Shown in pieces: positions 47,534 through 61,072 of a DNA stretch of 64,000 bases. The notes below the pieces were generated by a model. It did not search any database. It had not been told where the DNA came from and was given only the letters and a program-made list of their open reading frames with translations. Source of the stretch: Brachionus rotundiformis (Eukaryota; Rotifera; Eurotatoria; Ploima; Brachionidae); contig JAESIW010000020.1 of assembly GCA_016802295.1 (NCBI GenBank), positions 4,193,710-4,257,709 of the forward strand. The letters run 5' to 3'. The position numbers and the translations under genes were made by a program. The stretch's first letter is position 1; every line of letters begins with the position of its first letter.

Positions 47534-48529
47534 TTACAATTTTTCTTCATCAAGTTCAACGTGTTGTTCGACACCAAGTCTAAATTTACAAATTCCTTTA
47601 ACAGTGGTACGAGCAAATTTAGTTCCATTGATATCGATAATTTCGAAAATGCTTGAATTTGGCGGCAACCAGTATTTTTCCATAGCTTGGCGAATTATAT
47701 CTACAATATCATGAGAGAATAATTTGACGAATTGATTATCTTTTCTATTGTTTAAAGTGACGCTGAGTCTTCCCTTGAGTCTTGTGTCTACAGTAAAATT
47801 TCTGGTCAATTCGAGTTCATTAATTACCAAAGAAGCACAAGTTCTGCTCATTGGTTTCACTTTTATTATGCTATCTACTCCCCAAGTAATGTCCTCTTCT
47901 TTGGTCTGATCTTTGCCACACTCAACCGAGTGCTCACTTCGTATACCTCCACCGATTTCGACTATTTCTTGTGGTATTTTGAAGTTTATTCCGCCCTCTT
48001 TTTCTCTAGAAAAACCCTTCACAAAACTAAATCCGCAACTTTGGCGTGTGGTTCTCTCGGTTTTGAATGAATACTCTTGTTCTTGATTTGTTTTGTTGGT
48101 AAAGTATGTTTTAAACAAAGTTTGCTGTTGAGGTGTCTTGCTTATTTGACTTGATCGCTCGAATTTGGCGTCATCTTGCACCAATTCAACTTTACTCCAG
48201 TTGACCACAATTTCCAAATCTTCGAATTCACACTTGGCAGTCTGTTTGGTCTTGGTCTTTTCCCACATGTTCATCACCCATTTTTCTACAATCACATCCA
48301 AGTCCACAATTGATTTATCTGCTGATGGCGAGTCAGCCGAGTTGCACGAGTCGCCAGACAAGGCTGAATCGCATCGGTTTCCATCATAGAAATTTCTGAA
48401 CTAAAAAATTAAACAAAAAAAGAAAAATTTAAAATCAAAATATGATCCAATTTAAGCATTTTCATTACATACTTCAGGATCTTTGCCAAAGTGTGCATCT
48501 TTATTTATTTTACCAATGAGCGAATGCAT
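47534..48529 (-). CDS. Aerolysin-like (ETX/MTX2-type) beta-pore-forming protein
   Basis: Two exons, 48529-48473 and 48400-47534, with an intron of 72 bases; 307 residues. The start ATG gives MHSLIGKINKDAHFGKDPE and the join continues FRNFYDGN. After about 110 N-terminal residues comes the elongated beta domain of the aerolysin/epsilon-toxin/MTX2 superfamily. It has FTNKTNQEQEYSFKTE strands, a Ser/Thr-bordered stretch with KEGGINFKIP (candidate membrane-insertion loop), the paired strand GGGIRSEHSVE, then IKVKPMSRTCASLVI and NFTVDTRLKG. Such proteins oligomerise and may form beta-barrel pores; animal members serve in defence, prey handling or internal membrane traffic. There is no signal peptide, so the protein is cytosolic or leaves by a non-classical route. 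N-terminal receptor-binding lectin domains are absent. The superfamily call rests on pattern, as sequence identity in this group is low. Confidence 0.75.
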
Positions 48530-48548
48530 TTTTTCAAATTATTAAAAT

Positions 48549-49731
48549 CTAAAACAAATAAAATAATTAGTAAAAAAGTAAAACTTTAGACAATGTGCTC
48601 TAATTAAACAAAACAAGACAAAAAATGTCAAAATAAAAAAAAGAATTTTTCTTTATTTTTGAATGATTTTATATTCTTTTTTAATGCTTAGACGAAACTT
48701 TGACGTTTTTGGCTGAAAAATCAGCTCTGTTCGATCAGAAACCAACTTTCATACTCAACTCAACACCACATGTAATTAAACCCATAATGACTTATTAAAT
48801 TTAATCCAAATCAATCTTATAATTTAATGAAAATAATACATTAAAATAGATTAATCCCAGATATACGATACTCACATAAAACCACTACAATTAAGACTTT
48901 TTTCTCTGAGATAAAATACTCTCTTAGGCAAAATTTATTCCTAAAATAAAATCTTTATATTTCTCTTTAAAAAAAATTCTAATTAATTTATGTAATTTAC
49001 GTACAAAAATAATTGTAAAAAAACCAAAGTCTTAACTTTTTATTTTAGAAATAAAAACTAGACCTCTTTTATTTAAAGCTAAATTTCTAAATATTTTTTA
49101 TAATTACGTTTTAAAAAAGAGTCTAATAGTAAAACAGGGATGTGCATGATTAATTTTTAACAAAAAATTTTATAATTTTGCTTGATGAAGTGATGCTTTA
49201 AAGTTAAATAGCTAGTTTAAAAATCAAATTCCAAAATGGTTAATTATGCTTTTTTATGAAACGTTGGCTGCTACAAGAAACCTAATTAGAATTGGAATGA
49301 TTCAAAATCGATATTTGTTCCTTTAGTTTTGTGTTAAATTTCCGGATTCTGACTAAAATAAGCTTTTTGCTGTGTATTATGTTTCCAGCAAATTGACTAT
49401 TAATAATTGATGCTGCTAAAAACGCTGAATTTTCCAAATTAGAAATATTTGAATTTCGAGTAAATATCGATAAATAGCGGTGGCAACCAGTGGCAACAAA
49501 ATTGAAGTTTGCTCTTTAAATACTGACAATAATTTTGATTATAAACATTAATGCTTATCCTGGTAGTTTTATTGAAAAAATACTAATTTTCGATAAATAC
49601 CAAGTTAAAGGGGGAAAATGCATCTGAGCTATTTTCACAAAAGATAAAAGTCCTAAAAAAGAATTCTTGAGAAATAATAAACGTTCAGTTTAAAAAACAT
49701 ATTTTCACCATTAGAATATATATGACTTACG
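48549..49731 (-). promoter_or_regulatory. Possible 5' UTR intron of the aerolysin-like gene
   Basis: A clean acceptor (ATTTGTTTTAG) lies 19 bases upstream of the start ATG, and a strong donor (GAGAAC then GTAAGTCAT) lies at 49731-49730 on the same strand. Joining them would give a non-coding first exon above 49731 and an intron of about 1.2 kb. There is no transcript evidence. Confidence 0.3.
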
Positions 49732-51068
49732 TTCTCAACACACATTTGCACTTAATTAAATTATCACTTTAATTCAATTTGCTTTTTTAAAATGAAACAA
49801 TTTTGAAATTGAAAATTTAAAAAGCTTTTTTATCTAAAAATCTCTATTAATAAAAGCTTTATAAAATTAAAATTTAAATTTTTTGATTAAAATTTAATTG
49901 TTTGAGTATGATTTTTAATTAATATTTGCGTAATATAGAACTGGTGACGATGAACATTTGAAATTAATTTTTAAAGCTTAATAAGAAAAATAATAAATTT
50001 TTAAAAATTTTCAAGAATAAAACGAAAAATCTAATTAGAAAAATATGTGCTTTATCATAAAGAGTATATATAAAAAATGTTAGACTGAATCTAAATAGAT
50101 ATTTAAAAAATAACAATTTTTAAATAAATTATTCATATTTCAAAACTTATTAATTAACAAAAGCATTGGTTAATTTTATTTATTCAGACTAAATTAGTCA
50201 AAAAAAAACTATTCCGTATTTATTGATTTATAAAAAAGGTAAGGAATTGAAATTGAAAAAAAAATTCAAATATCGTTTCCTATCTAATAAAGTGAACTAA
50301 AATTAAATTCTTAAATAATTATATTTCCTAACAGTTAAAATGAAGCTATAAACATTTTGATTTAAAAAAAGGATGGAATGAAAAATAAAGTAAAGTGAAT
50401 AATGAAGAATCAAAAATTTTACCAATAAGTAAGATAATTAAATTAATGGGAAATTAAATTATTTATTAAATTAAATTTTGAATTCTAATTTTATCGAAAA
50501 GAACATTAAAACGACTTAAAAGGCCAACGTCAACAAAACGAAAGAATTAAACTATAAGAAAATAATCGATTTGATATTAAATAAAAACATCTAGATAATG
50601 CAAGAAGAATATAAAATTAATTTTTTGTGTTAATAAAAAATAAATGTCCAAACATATTTTGATGTGAACTAATGATTGCAGAAAAAAATAAAAAAAGAAT
50701 ATTTTCTTTATTTTAAATTTAAAGAAAAATATAAAAAAAAAATGCTGTAAATAATAAAAATAAACTGATAACTTATCCTGGAATGTATGGCCTAAAACTG
50801 TTTTGAATAGATGCTGTATTTTACTAATCGGCCTTTATTATTTATATTGGAACCAAAATATCAACCTTGAAAAGTGAAAACAAATGTTTTAAAAAAAAAG
50901 AATTCGTAGAAGCGTATAATATTTTCTTAATACGATTCGAAGATAATAAAAATAATTTTGGTTTAGTTCATTAATTTTTACCTCTTGATGTAGAGTTGAA
51001 AATAATTTAGAACAATTAAGTGAATCCAAAGAAAATTATCCCGTTGTGAATAGCAGAATGGAATTTAG

Positions 51069-51091
51069 AAGAGAGACAGAGAGAGAGAGAA
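51069..51091. repeat. (GA)n microsatellite, imperfect
   Basis: About eleven GA units with one CA interruption. Confidence 0.9.
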
Positions 51092-54000
51092 AATGACAAA
51101 CAAATTGTGATTTTAATGATGAGCTTAGTTTTAGAACAACAATAATTAATACCTTGATAAAAAAAAATTCAAAAATCTAAATCGGAAATAAAAAGTGCAA
51201 GTTCTTTTTTTTTTAAAACAGTTTTAATTACAGTTTTAGCAAATATTAATTAAACAAAATGCTTTGTTTACTCTGGATATCTAATAAAAAACCACTTAAG
51301 ATTGTTTGTCTGTGAGTTTTTGAGGTGAGCTACTCTTTCGGTTTACTTTGCCGTGAATTATTCATTGACATGATTGATTAGAAATCGAATCGATCAAAAA
51401 TCTATTATTCCTAAGTGTAATAACAATATAGAGAGATGCCCTTCAATTGACTTCGGAACATGGGGCTTAGATTTCGAGTTCAATATTGAGCTAAATATTT
51501 ACTTCTTGAAAAGAATTCAAGCATCCCAAAATAGACTTTTATAACTTTATTATTAAAATTCAGATCAGCAATGCTCTAGTGATTTGCTACATTATTAACC
51601 TTTAGAAAACTCGGAACTGGAACATGATTTTCCTGTTAATAGAGAAGAAAAAAAAAGTCATTTAAAATTGTTTTTAATATGCTTAAAACAAAAAAAATGA
51701 GTTATTTCAAGTGATTAATGGTAATAAGGTATGAAATGAAGAGAATCTAATTAAAATTCAATATTTTGTTTTTTAGTCGAGTTCTTTTCTCTTTTATAAC
51801 TAAATTGAGAAAATAAATATAAAATTCTAATTTTGACCTTAAAAAAATTCTTTTTTATTAACATGTTTAAAATGAAATATTCAATTAAAAATGTCCTTCT
51901 CTGAAAAACTGATTTTTATTTAATTCAGCTAAATATATTCTAAATTTCTAAATTAATCATTTAAATAAAAGATAAATCGATTTAAATTGGTTAATATTTT
52001 CTACGATTGCTGTTCCAAAGTTTACTTATCTTCAAGTCTCGGCTTTTTTATTCCAAATCCAAAATAAACAAAACTTGAAATTAATGATTCTAGATTGACA
52101 GTTTATTTATTAAACAGACTAATTTATTTAAAAGTTGATTTCTAATTCAAATTACTTTATTCTCCAAGTCCCATAACGAGAACAAAACTAATCTAAAATT
52201 TTAATGTCGGAATTATGAAATCTCTCATATCAAGGTGAATAATAAAACTCTAATCTAACATGTTCGAAAAGACTTTTAATTTATTTGCTGCAATAAAATT
52301 TGATCTAATCACTGAGTCGTATGTTTTAGATATGAAATATTTTATGATTCTCTTTTTTTTTCAAGCTTTATATTTTCAATTATAAATCAAGTATTTATAG
52401 AGCTTTATCAAAACTTATGAATAAATTTTCAACTTAGATAGATTTTAAACAAAAATTGATATTTTTTGAAAAATGATATTTTATTTCGATTAAAATTCAA
52501 ACAAAAAATTGGAGATGAATGTTTAATCTTTTGAAATTCAATTAAAGACAGTTATAATTAATCTTAATTTGATCTTATTCATGATAAATTCTCTAAAAAA
52601 TAGCTTTGTGAATTTGTTCTAATCATTGGATATATATTTTAGAATCTATATTAGTTTGTTTGCCCTGTTTATTAATTTATTAAATGGTCTAATTTGAAAG
52701 CAAATTATTTTAAAAATCAATTAAAAAAAATTTCATTTCTTGATAGAGTACCATTCTTTTATTAAATAAAATAATTTTGAATATATTTTTGCTTTTATTT
52801 GAAAAAAAAGTATAAAAGTTCACTGCCGATTTCGGGAAAAAGTTAAATTTTTGACTATTTCTCTTTTAGCACTAGAAAGCCCGACTGATTAAATAGAAAA
52901 ATTTCAAATTTAAATATCAAAAGAAATAGAAAAAATTTATTTAAAATATGATTTAAAAAAACGAAGTATTACAAGTTGATTTTAAGTTTCTTAGAGTAAT
53001 TTTTAAAAATTTTTTATAGATAATATTCAGTTTTAAATTTTTAAAAAGGGGTTTTTAAAAACCTTTCGGGCTTTCTATTGTTAATTTTGTATGGATCTTC
53101 TCTTGTTCATTTGCTCGAGAAGGTGAGTGGCAATCGCCAACTTACATGGTCGATGTTTTTTTCTTCTTTAAACATTTGAATTGAGTCATCTCTCATTCGC
53201 CTTTCAGTTAAATTGTTCACAATCGTTTAGCCTTTGTATCAATTAGTTTACAGTATTTAAGCTTTTCTTTTCCTAATTATTATTTTAAATATTTATATCA
53301 TTTTACTTTTAAAATTTAAAATAATTTTTATAATGATCTTCGATTTTTTATAATTATTTATGAACTTCAATTTTCTATATATTTTCTTTTAGTTTAGTTG
53401 ATTTTATCCTGTTGAAATTATTTTTTTAAAAGCGGTTTATATTGCCGTTAATGAAAAAGAAGATAATTTAAATTTCTTAACATTTTTTTACGATCTTTTG
53501 ATTCAATATTTATAAGTCAATAAAGAAAGCTTTCGAAAAAAATTTAAAAAATTAAATTAAATTAAGGCACTGAAAACTAAAAGCTGCAAACGAAAAAAAA
53601 TGATTAATCTAATTTTTAATACAAAACTAATTTTTTAGCGAATATAGATATAATTCCTTTTTAAAAAAAAGCAAAATAATAAATTAAAATGATATTTATT
53701 TATTTTTTTGTTAAAACATTAAATCAAAAACTATAGTGAAAGACAAATTAATAAATATTTTGTTTTTTTGAAAAATTTTAATTTAAATCCGACAAAAATA
53801 GTCCGAAATAAATAAAAATAAATTATTTCATGACAAGATTATGTTTCAATTTAAAAATCTTTTTATTTGATTATTTGTTTCATTTGCTGTAATAAAATTT
53901 TACCTGAAATACTTGTATTATATTTTGTATTCTAAATAAAAAAAAAACAAATTTTTATCGACCTAAAAGTTTTATTTTATTGACTTTAAATGGATTTTAT

Positions 54001-54589
54001 CGAAAATTTTTGACAAATTGTAGCTTGTTGATAAATAATGAATATCATCCTAGTTTCAATTTTAAAAGCTTTAAATTATTTTAGCCAAAATCAAAGGCTT
54101 TTTACTTTTTTTAAATGTTATTTGACTTTTTTTTCATCCTTAAGAAGGCAATATTTATCCAAAAAATCTTAAAATAATAATTTTATTTTAGAAAAAAAAC
54201 TTAATTAAATAATAATTTAAATGACAATTCATAACATTAGTCAATCGAGTAAACAGTTCGGTGACTTTTCTATTCAAATATATTTATTTGATAGTTAAAT
54301 ATTTTCTTTTTGAAGATAAGATGACAAATTTGTGTAAATACTTTGAACATTAGACTCGATGTATTTCAAAGCAGGTAGATTGAGTATTTACATAGATACT
54401 GAAAATTGAAAAACCATTCAATACCTGATGTAATACTCAGTGTATCCCGCTTTTTAAAATAATTCCAAAAGTTGAAAAATAAAAAAATTTTATGTTAACC
54501 TCAAACTGGTAACCAGAGATAAAATTCTAAAACTACTCCATGTTACAAGCTGAGATTAAATAAAAATTCTTATCTAAAATAAATTTTAC

Positions 54590-54669
54590 TTTAAGAGCCT
54601 CCTCTGTATTTCGTTCGCAAGGGCCAGGGTAAAATTTTGATAAAAAATATTGTACAAGTTCGATGGCAT
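54590..54669 (-). other. Orphan candidate first exon
   Basis: An ATG-led stretch of 26 codons (MPSNLYNIFYQNFTLALAN and on) ends at AAA|GTAAAATTT, a usable donor. It is far GC-richer than the flanks. No following exon or family could be found, so it may be chance or a relic. Confidence 0.2.
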
Positions 54670-57360
54670 AACAAAAAAATTCTAAAAAAATAAAAAAGCT
54701 TGTAAAATATTCCTTATGGCTTCAAATTTTGCTTATCTTTTCAATTTTAAAATATTCAAGTTCTACAATAAATTTAAAATTATTTAGAAGAGAATGTTGA
54801 CAGATTTTATTAAAATCATAAAACATATTGGAAACAAAAAAATAAAAAGATAAAATCTAAAAAGTTTGTTTTCTTTTTAGTTTGAATTTAAAACTGAATC
54901 GAATAAAATTCATTTAAATAGCTAATATTTAATTTACTTTAAGTACTTAAGGTATTTGAGACCATTGGTGCACCAAAGTCACACACATAAATACACTCGC
55001 TTTAATGAACGGATTATTGACTTTTTTACTCGTGATTTTTCCCAAAAATTTTCTTTTTATTTTGAAATTCAAGAAAACTTTCCAGATTGAATTTCGCTTT
55101 GCATGAAAGTCTATAAGGCGTTAGCAAATGCCTAGATTGTGAATAGATAAAATAAGAGATTTGTCTCTCTGATTTTGTTTAGTTTTAAACACTTGAAATT
55201 AAACACCTTTAATTTGATAACTTATAACTTTTTATCATTTTAAATCCTAATTCAAACATAATTTTCTTTTGAAATAAAAGATTCTATATTAAACCTAATT
55301 CGTATTTTACTTAAGCTTAAATTAAATAGTACACTTTTTATTTGCCATTAACAATTGTGTAAACCAAGCTTTAACTTTGTGCCACGAATCACTTGTCTTT
55401 GAGAAAAAATTTGATTCATTATCATTTGAAAAATGGACCTCTTAAAAAATTTATTTGACTTCAAGTTAAAAAAATTTTTATAAGAAAAATGATTTTTTTG
55501 AATTTAATTCAACCTAAAAAAATAAATATTTAAATAAAGTTGAATTAAAATATATAAGCAAATAGAGCAACGTGAACGCCAACTAAATCCGGGAATTGTC
55601 TATGGACCCATAAATTCTAATTGTTTCTAAAAGTTACTTAATAAAAAGTCCTAGTTTTCAGAATTAACTTACTTAAAACATTCATATAAACGTGTCTTGG
55701 TAATAAAATATCTATTATCTTTTCCAAAATAAAATTTTAATTCTAAATAACTTGGCATTCAATCATGTTTTACGAGCTTATTTCTAGCCTTGATTTAGTA
55801 AACTAGCCAAGATTACAAGCCATCTAAGAAAATGAGAAAATAAAAGTAAATAAATAAAAAATCTCGAATTAGATTTTAATGATTTTAAGCAAGTTTATGT
55901 CATTTAAAGAATACCTTAATGGAATATGTCGTTTTAATTAAATTCATTTATGTTTGTTAGGTAACTTAAAAGTTTTTATTTCTTAGCTATGAATAATATG
56001 ATGAACGAAAGATACAGATGGCTTAGGAATGAATAAATTTTTGCTAACGAATGAGTATTAATGAAAGCCCCAGTCATTTTTACAAAAGCGAGTTTAATTT
56101 CTTTAAATGTCTTGATTTAAAAATAAGAAACTTATGATCCACTATCATTTTATATCGATTTTTTATATTATTAAACTCATTTCAAAATAGTTGATCAAAT
56201 AATTAAAGATACAAAATATGAATCAGATGATTTCAATCGCAACATGTTTATAAAATTAATTTTTTTAATTATTTAGATTTGAATAGCGCTTGGTGCATCT
56301 GAAATTTATTCTAATTAAAATTAAACATTTTTCAATGTATCAAAATTTTAGCTAAAAATTGTAGACCAAACATGATATTTTAGAATTTTAACAAAAATTT
56401 AAAATTTTCCCTTAAAAATCAAGAATAAATATGTTCTCTATTTTATCATTCATTTTTTGAATATTCTTTAAATTATTTCAAGTTTTTTAGCACCAAAAGA
56501 TTGAATCAAATCAAAGAAAAATTTTTCTTCCAAATAACATTTTACATTTTTCGGAATATATGCTTAAGTTATTAATTTATATTTTATCTAACTAAAAAGT
56601 TAAAGTGCAAGTTATATCTATCTATCTCTTGAAGGATTTCTTAGAAAATTATATCAGCAATTTAATATAAAAATTTGGATTTGATTATGAAAACATAATA
56701 AGAAAAATAAAATTTCATAAGGGCAACGACTTATAAAGTTTAAAAAAAAAAACACTTAACTAAGATTATTCTTATAATATAAATATTGTTTTTTATTACT
56801 TAAAAAAAATATTTTACTAGCATAAAAAGTTTATTTCTGATGACAATAAACATGATTAAATAAATCCTAAGCGTTTTTGCTATGTGCTGTGTAAGTTTTC
56901 TATTTCAAAGCTATTTTTTATCTAATTTTCTCTTATAGAAAATGAAAAATCAATATTAAGCATACTTACATAGATGGTGAATATTTTAGGCAAGTCTTTT
57001 TTGGCAACGGAAATTCTTAATTTACCTATATAAATTCTCAATAATTACAATCTTTGGTGTAAATATTATAATTATTTGATAAATTAAAAGGAATCAAAGT
57101 TATGTCAAAAATTATGATTTCTTTAAGATTTCTTTTTTAAATCTAAATAAAGTGGGATCAAGTTTGTGAATACATCAGGTGATCAATAAAATAAGAGAGA
57201 GAATATATTGAAATATTTTTAAATTTTGATTTATACTAAATTATCAATTTATTTTTGAATTCAAGTTTTTTTAGAATAAGTAAACAAAAATAAATAAAAT
57301 ATTAAATGTAAAAATTTGTGAATTTGATACTTGAAATGTAAAATTTCAAATAATAAAACT

Positions 57361-57366
57361 TTTATT
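57361..57366 (-). terminator. Polyadenylation signal of the Stum-family gene
   Basis: AATAAA on the minus strand, 103 bases past the stop codon. Confidence 0.45.
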
Positions 57367-57468
57367 TTGGAAAAAACATTGCATTTGAATTACAAAATTC
57401 AATTCATTAATTTTTTTGAGTATTTTAAAAAAATTAAAGCAATTTTACACATGAAAATAATCTAAAAT

Positions 57469-58053
57469 TTAGGTTTCCTCTTCTTTTACTTTGGTCAAGG
57501 CAATCGAACTTAAGCGTGGTTTAGCGTTGTACATTAAGCTTGCATCCATACTGCTATGTCTTCTGACATAAATTGGAAGCTCTGCATCTAAAGGTGAATC
57601 ATCATCTGTTTTGTCTAAAATAAAATATTGGTCAGAAATATGTAACAATTTTGAAATTATTACTGGATAAATGGATAAATAAGAGTCCATATTTAATGCT
57701 CCAAACCCAGCCGATTAAAATAACAGCACTGCATAACTGTAGAACAAAAGCCAGAATGTTGGTCAAAAAAGCTTTCGAGTTTGATTCACATTTGTGTTTC
57801 GCACAACAAAATATTGAAAATGAAGATATTAGAGTACCTTTATTTATATTAAATTTTTTCCAAGCTAAATTTTTTAAATAATACCCAATCCGGGGATTAT
57901 TATATTTAAGATGCAGCATATTATGGCCAAAAATTTGGGCATTATTGGTATTGCCTTATGAAAAAATCCAGATTTTACGCCATCACTTTCATATTCTTCC
58001 ATACTTTGTTTTCCACGATTAATATCGCTCACACTTTTTTCATTCTCATTCAT
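57469..58053 (-). CDS. SPEC3/Stum family membrane protein
   Basis: Small two-helix membrane protein of the SPEC3/Stum family; Drosophila Stum is needed for mechanosensory transduction in proprioceptive neurons, and SPEC3 is a ciliary ectoderm protein of sea urchin. Three exons, 58053-57885, 57837-57664 and 57614-57469, all in phase with GT..AG introns of 47 and 49 bases; 162 residues. The hallmark is KAIPIMPKFLAIICC followed by ILNIIIPGLGT (helix 1, about 35-57). A Cys-containing loop (FCCAKHKCES) then leads to helix 2, FVLQLCSAVILIGWVWSIKYG, with the conserved GW.WSI block at about 99-104. The N-terminal 30 and C-terminal 45 residues are hydrophilic and probably cytoplasmic; the tail is Ser-rich and ends KVKEEET. 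A function in mechanosensation or cilia is inferred from the family only. Confidence 0.92.
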
Positions 58054-61000
58054 TTTTATCTTTTTAACCCTATAATTATTTGATATACATTTGAAGAGTT
58101 ATCTAAAACTAAATATTTATAAGTTTAAATAAATTAGAATTGAGTTTTTGAGGTTTTATGTTTGTATTAAAATAATCTTTTTCTAATTGATATAATTGGA
58201 GTCTACTTTGAAAGTAGGAATGAATTTTGTGACGAATTAATATAATTTTGAGTTAATAATTAATAAAGCCAAAAAAGATAAAATCTAAATTAAAAATTAT
58301 TTTGAAAAATAGCTTCTTTATTTTATTCTGTTAATCTGACCCATAAACTTATCATTTCTGAATTGAAGATAAAAGACAAACTCAATGGTGTTTTGAAATA
58401 ATACAAAAAATTGATTAAGAAGTTAAAACATTAGAAAAATTTAGAATTAATTCTAAAATGTAAATTAAATCTTTTTAAGAACAAAGACTCTAATATACAA
58501 TTTTTTGTTTTAAAAATAGCTTATTTAATAACAAAACTATTTAATGAACGATGATATTCACTGATATCAAAGTATTTGTAACTATAAAAATTCAATTTGT
58601 ACTGAAAATATTTTCTATAAAATGCCAAATTAAAAAAAAGAACATTTAAAATAGAATTTATTCTGTTTGATTGAGATATCCGAAATGAAAATTTTAGATG
58701 AAACATTTTCTTATTTGTATCTTTGAAAAATCAATAAAACTTAAAAAAAAACACGGTTAGCTCCAATAAAATTCATATTAATTTTAGAAACTTATAAACT
58801 TGAAAAAAACTATTAGCTAATTAGTTAAAACAATTGAGACATTAGCTATTCAATTCCATTTTAAGCAATAAGCTTGTTCAAATTTAGCAAGTATTAATCC
58901 AACATGGTGATCATTTAGTCTAAGTATAACTTTAATTCAATATCAAAAATAAGTTTTATAGTGATAATAATAAAATAATTTTGAGTTAATGATTTTATGA
59001 TCAGTTAGACTAAAATCTGCATCTAGAAATAGAAGAGAGACATATGAAAATTCTTCAATTTTAATTAAAAATTTCGATAAATTTGCTATCTTAAATGATC
59101 TGGAACTTGGTTGATAGGATATTTACTGGAATAAGCTTTGTTTATTAGATACTGAGCGAAAAGCATTATGAATATCAAAGCTCATGCTGAAACCATAGTT
59201 AACTGCTGATACCGAATGGTATTAGTAACGAGCTTGGATTAGAATAAACTAAAAATAAAACTTGAAAAATAAGATACATTGAAATAACAAGAAAAATAGA
59301 CAAAATTGATTAAGATTTTCGCAATTAAGCCAAAATGGAGAGGGTGCAGCATAGAAAAACAATATTCTTGAAAATTTGTTTTCAAAATATTGCTTTATTT
59401 TAAAGAATGAATATATTATTTTATAAACTTGATAGAATAAGAATTGATTATAACTTGATATAAAAGCTAAAATAAATGTGAAAATTTCTAATCAAGCTGA
59501 ATTTATCAATATACAAGAACGTAATATTATTTATTGATTTTTGAAATAAGTTTTTAATTATTAAATTAAATAATGCAAATTACTTTTTGCTATATCCTCA
59601 AAAAATTCAAACCGGTGCTCATTTGAGTTCATTAATGAGCTCGAAAATTTCAATAAATCGGATCTTTTGTGATGAATTTTCATTTTAAAAAATAGATTAT
59701 TTAAACTAAAGTTATGTATTAATAAGGAAAACTTGTACGTGATCTTAAGAATTTATATCAAAGAAAAAAAGCTTAAATGTCTAAATTTATCTAAATTCTG
59801 ATTACTTCGTATTTATTTTAAATAAGAGAAGATTAAATTAAAGAAAAAAAGTAAAATACCAATTAAAAATGTGTTCAATTAGATCACAATAATTTTCCTA
59901 ATGTCTAATAAATTAAACTAATATATTTAATTCAAAATTAAAAATAACAATGTTTATAAAAGGTTAAATAATCTTATTGCAGGCCTGTTTTTATTAGTTT
60001 ATGAATTTATTTATATTAATTATCTTTATTTATATATAATTTAAAGAAAGGTAAAGAATTTTTAAAACTTTGACTACAGGAACAAACATTTTCAAGAGAT
60101 TTTAAATTTTGGTCAGTACCGATCATTTTTTCCTTCTAAGCTAATTTAAAAAATTAACAAATTCTCGTTTTGCCAATATCGAAAAAAATCTTGTGTAAAT
60201 GGAATATTTAATCTCTTTATAAATAATCTTACTAAATCACTCAATCAAGCGATTAATTCTTATGTTAAAAGTACCCAAGGAAGATAGATTAATTTAAAAA
60301 AACCAGAACATCTCCTTAAAACCTTAATGATTTGACAAGAATACAACAAAAATACCTAGAAAAATATATGATTCAGATTGATTCAAATATTCCCCCTCAA
60401 CGATCAAATATTTTAAAAAAAGTTTTCCCCTAAAATGATTATTTGGTTTTTTTATCGATCGATGCCTTATTCTCTTTGTCTAATTAATAACTATAATGAA
60501 AGAGGAATCAAAAATTTTGAAAAAAAAACATTTAAAGAGAGAAATCTTAATGAGAAAATTAGCAAAAATGCATTTGTATGTTATTTGGAAATAGTTAGAT
60601 TAAAAATTTCCAATAAAAAATGACACAATTAATAATTCAAAATCTTCTTGCTTAATTTAGAAAAAGTCAAAAATCGTCCAAAAAAAATTGGCAAATTTTA
60701 TCTATTTTTTAATCGCGCGAGATGATTGATTTTCAGAGGCATTAAAGGAATTGATAAAATTTGCATAAAATTTTAAAGCAGAAAGATCCATACAATCGAG
60801 ACTAGAATTTTTTTGATAAATTTTTTTATTATATAGTTGAATGAAAGTTAAATTCTAGTTAAAGCTAAAACTGTAATTTATCATCTATTATCATCTAGGA
60901 TTTTCGGTTTGGGGATGAATCCTTAACTACACATAATTGGACATTAAGTGATATATCAAGATAGATCAATATAAAAAATGAAAAAAAATATAAAATAAAA

Positions 61001-61072
61001 TTTTTATGAATTACTTTTCTAATTTTTAATTGTTATTTTATTTTATCTATATAAAAAAATGCTGATTCTAAC
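58054..61072. other. Intergenic, nothing recognised
   Basis: About 3 kb of AT-rich DNA. Open frames at 58521-58706 (-) and 60435-60623 (+) are short, rich in Phe/Asn/Lys/Ile and have no family resemblance. Confidence 0.5.

Larger units (their letters stand above)
49732..57360. other. Gene-free AT-rich stretch with scattered splice-like signals
   Basis: About 7.6 kb without a recognisable gene. It holds a GA microsatellite, a GC-richer block at 53065-53240 with donor-like motifs on both strands, and an orphan open stretch at 54590-54669 (-). A minus-strand GTAAGT also occurs near 56968. None builds into a gene by eye. Confidence 0.5.

Noticed and set aside
51395..51545. Plus-strand stretch reading ERCPSIDFGTWGLDF
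   Set aside because: About 55 codons without an ATG, no splice sites that help, and no family match I can defend.
52874..53078. Inverted 12-mer TAGAAAGCCCGA about 190 bases apart
   Set aside because: Match does not extend beyond 12 bases, so it is not a convincing inverted repeat.
55980..56075. Short open frames on both strands (plus ends LRNE at a stop overlapping AATAAA; minus starts MTGAFINTH)
   Set aside because: Each is at most 33 codons, they exclude one another, and no upstream exon was found.
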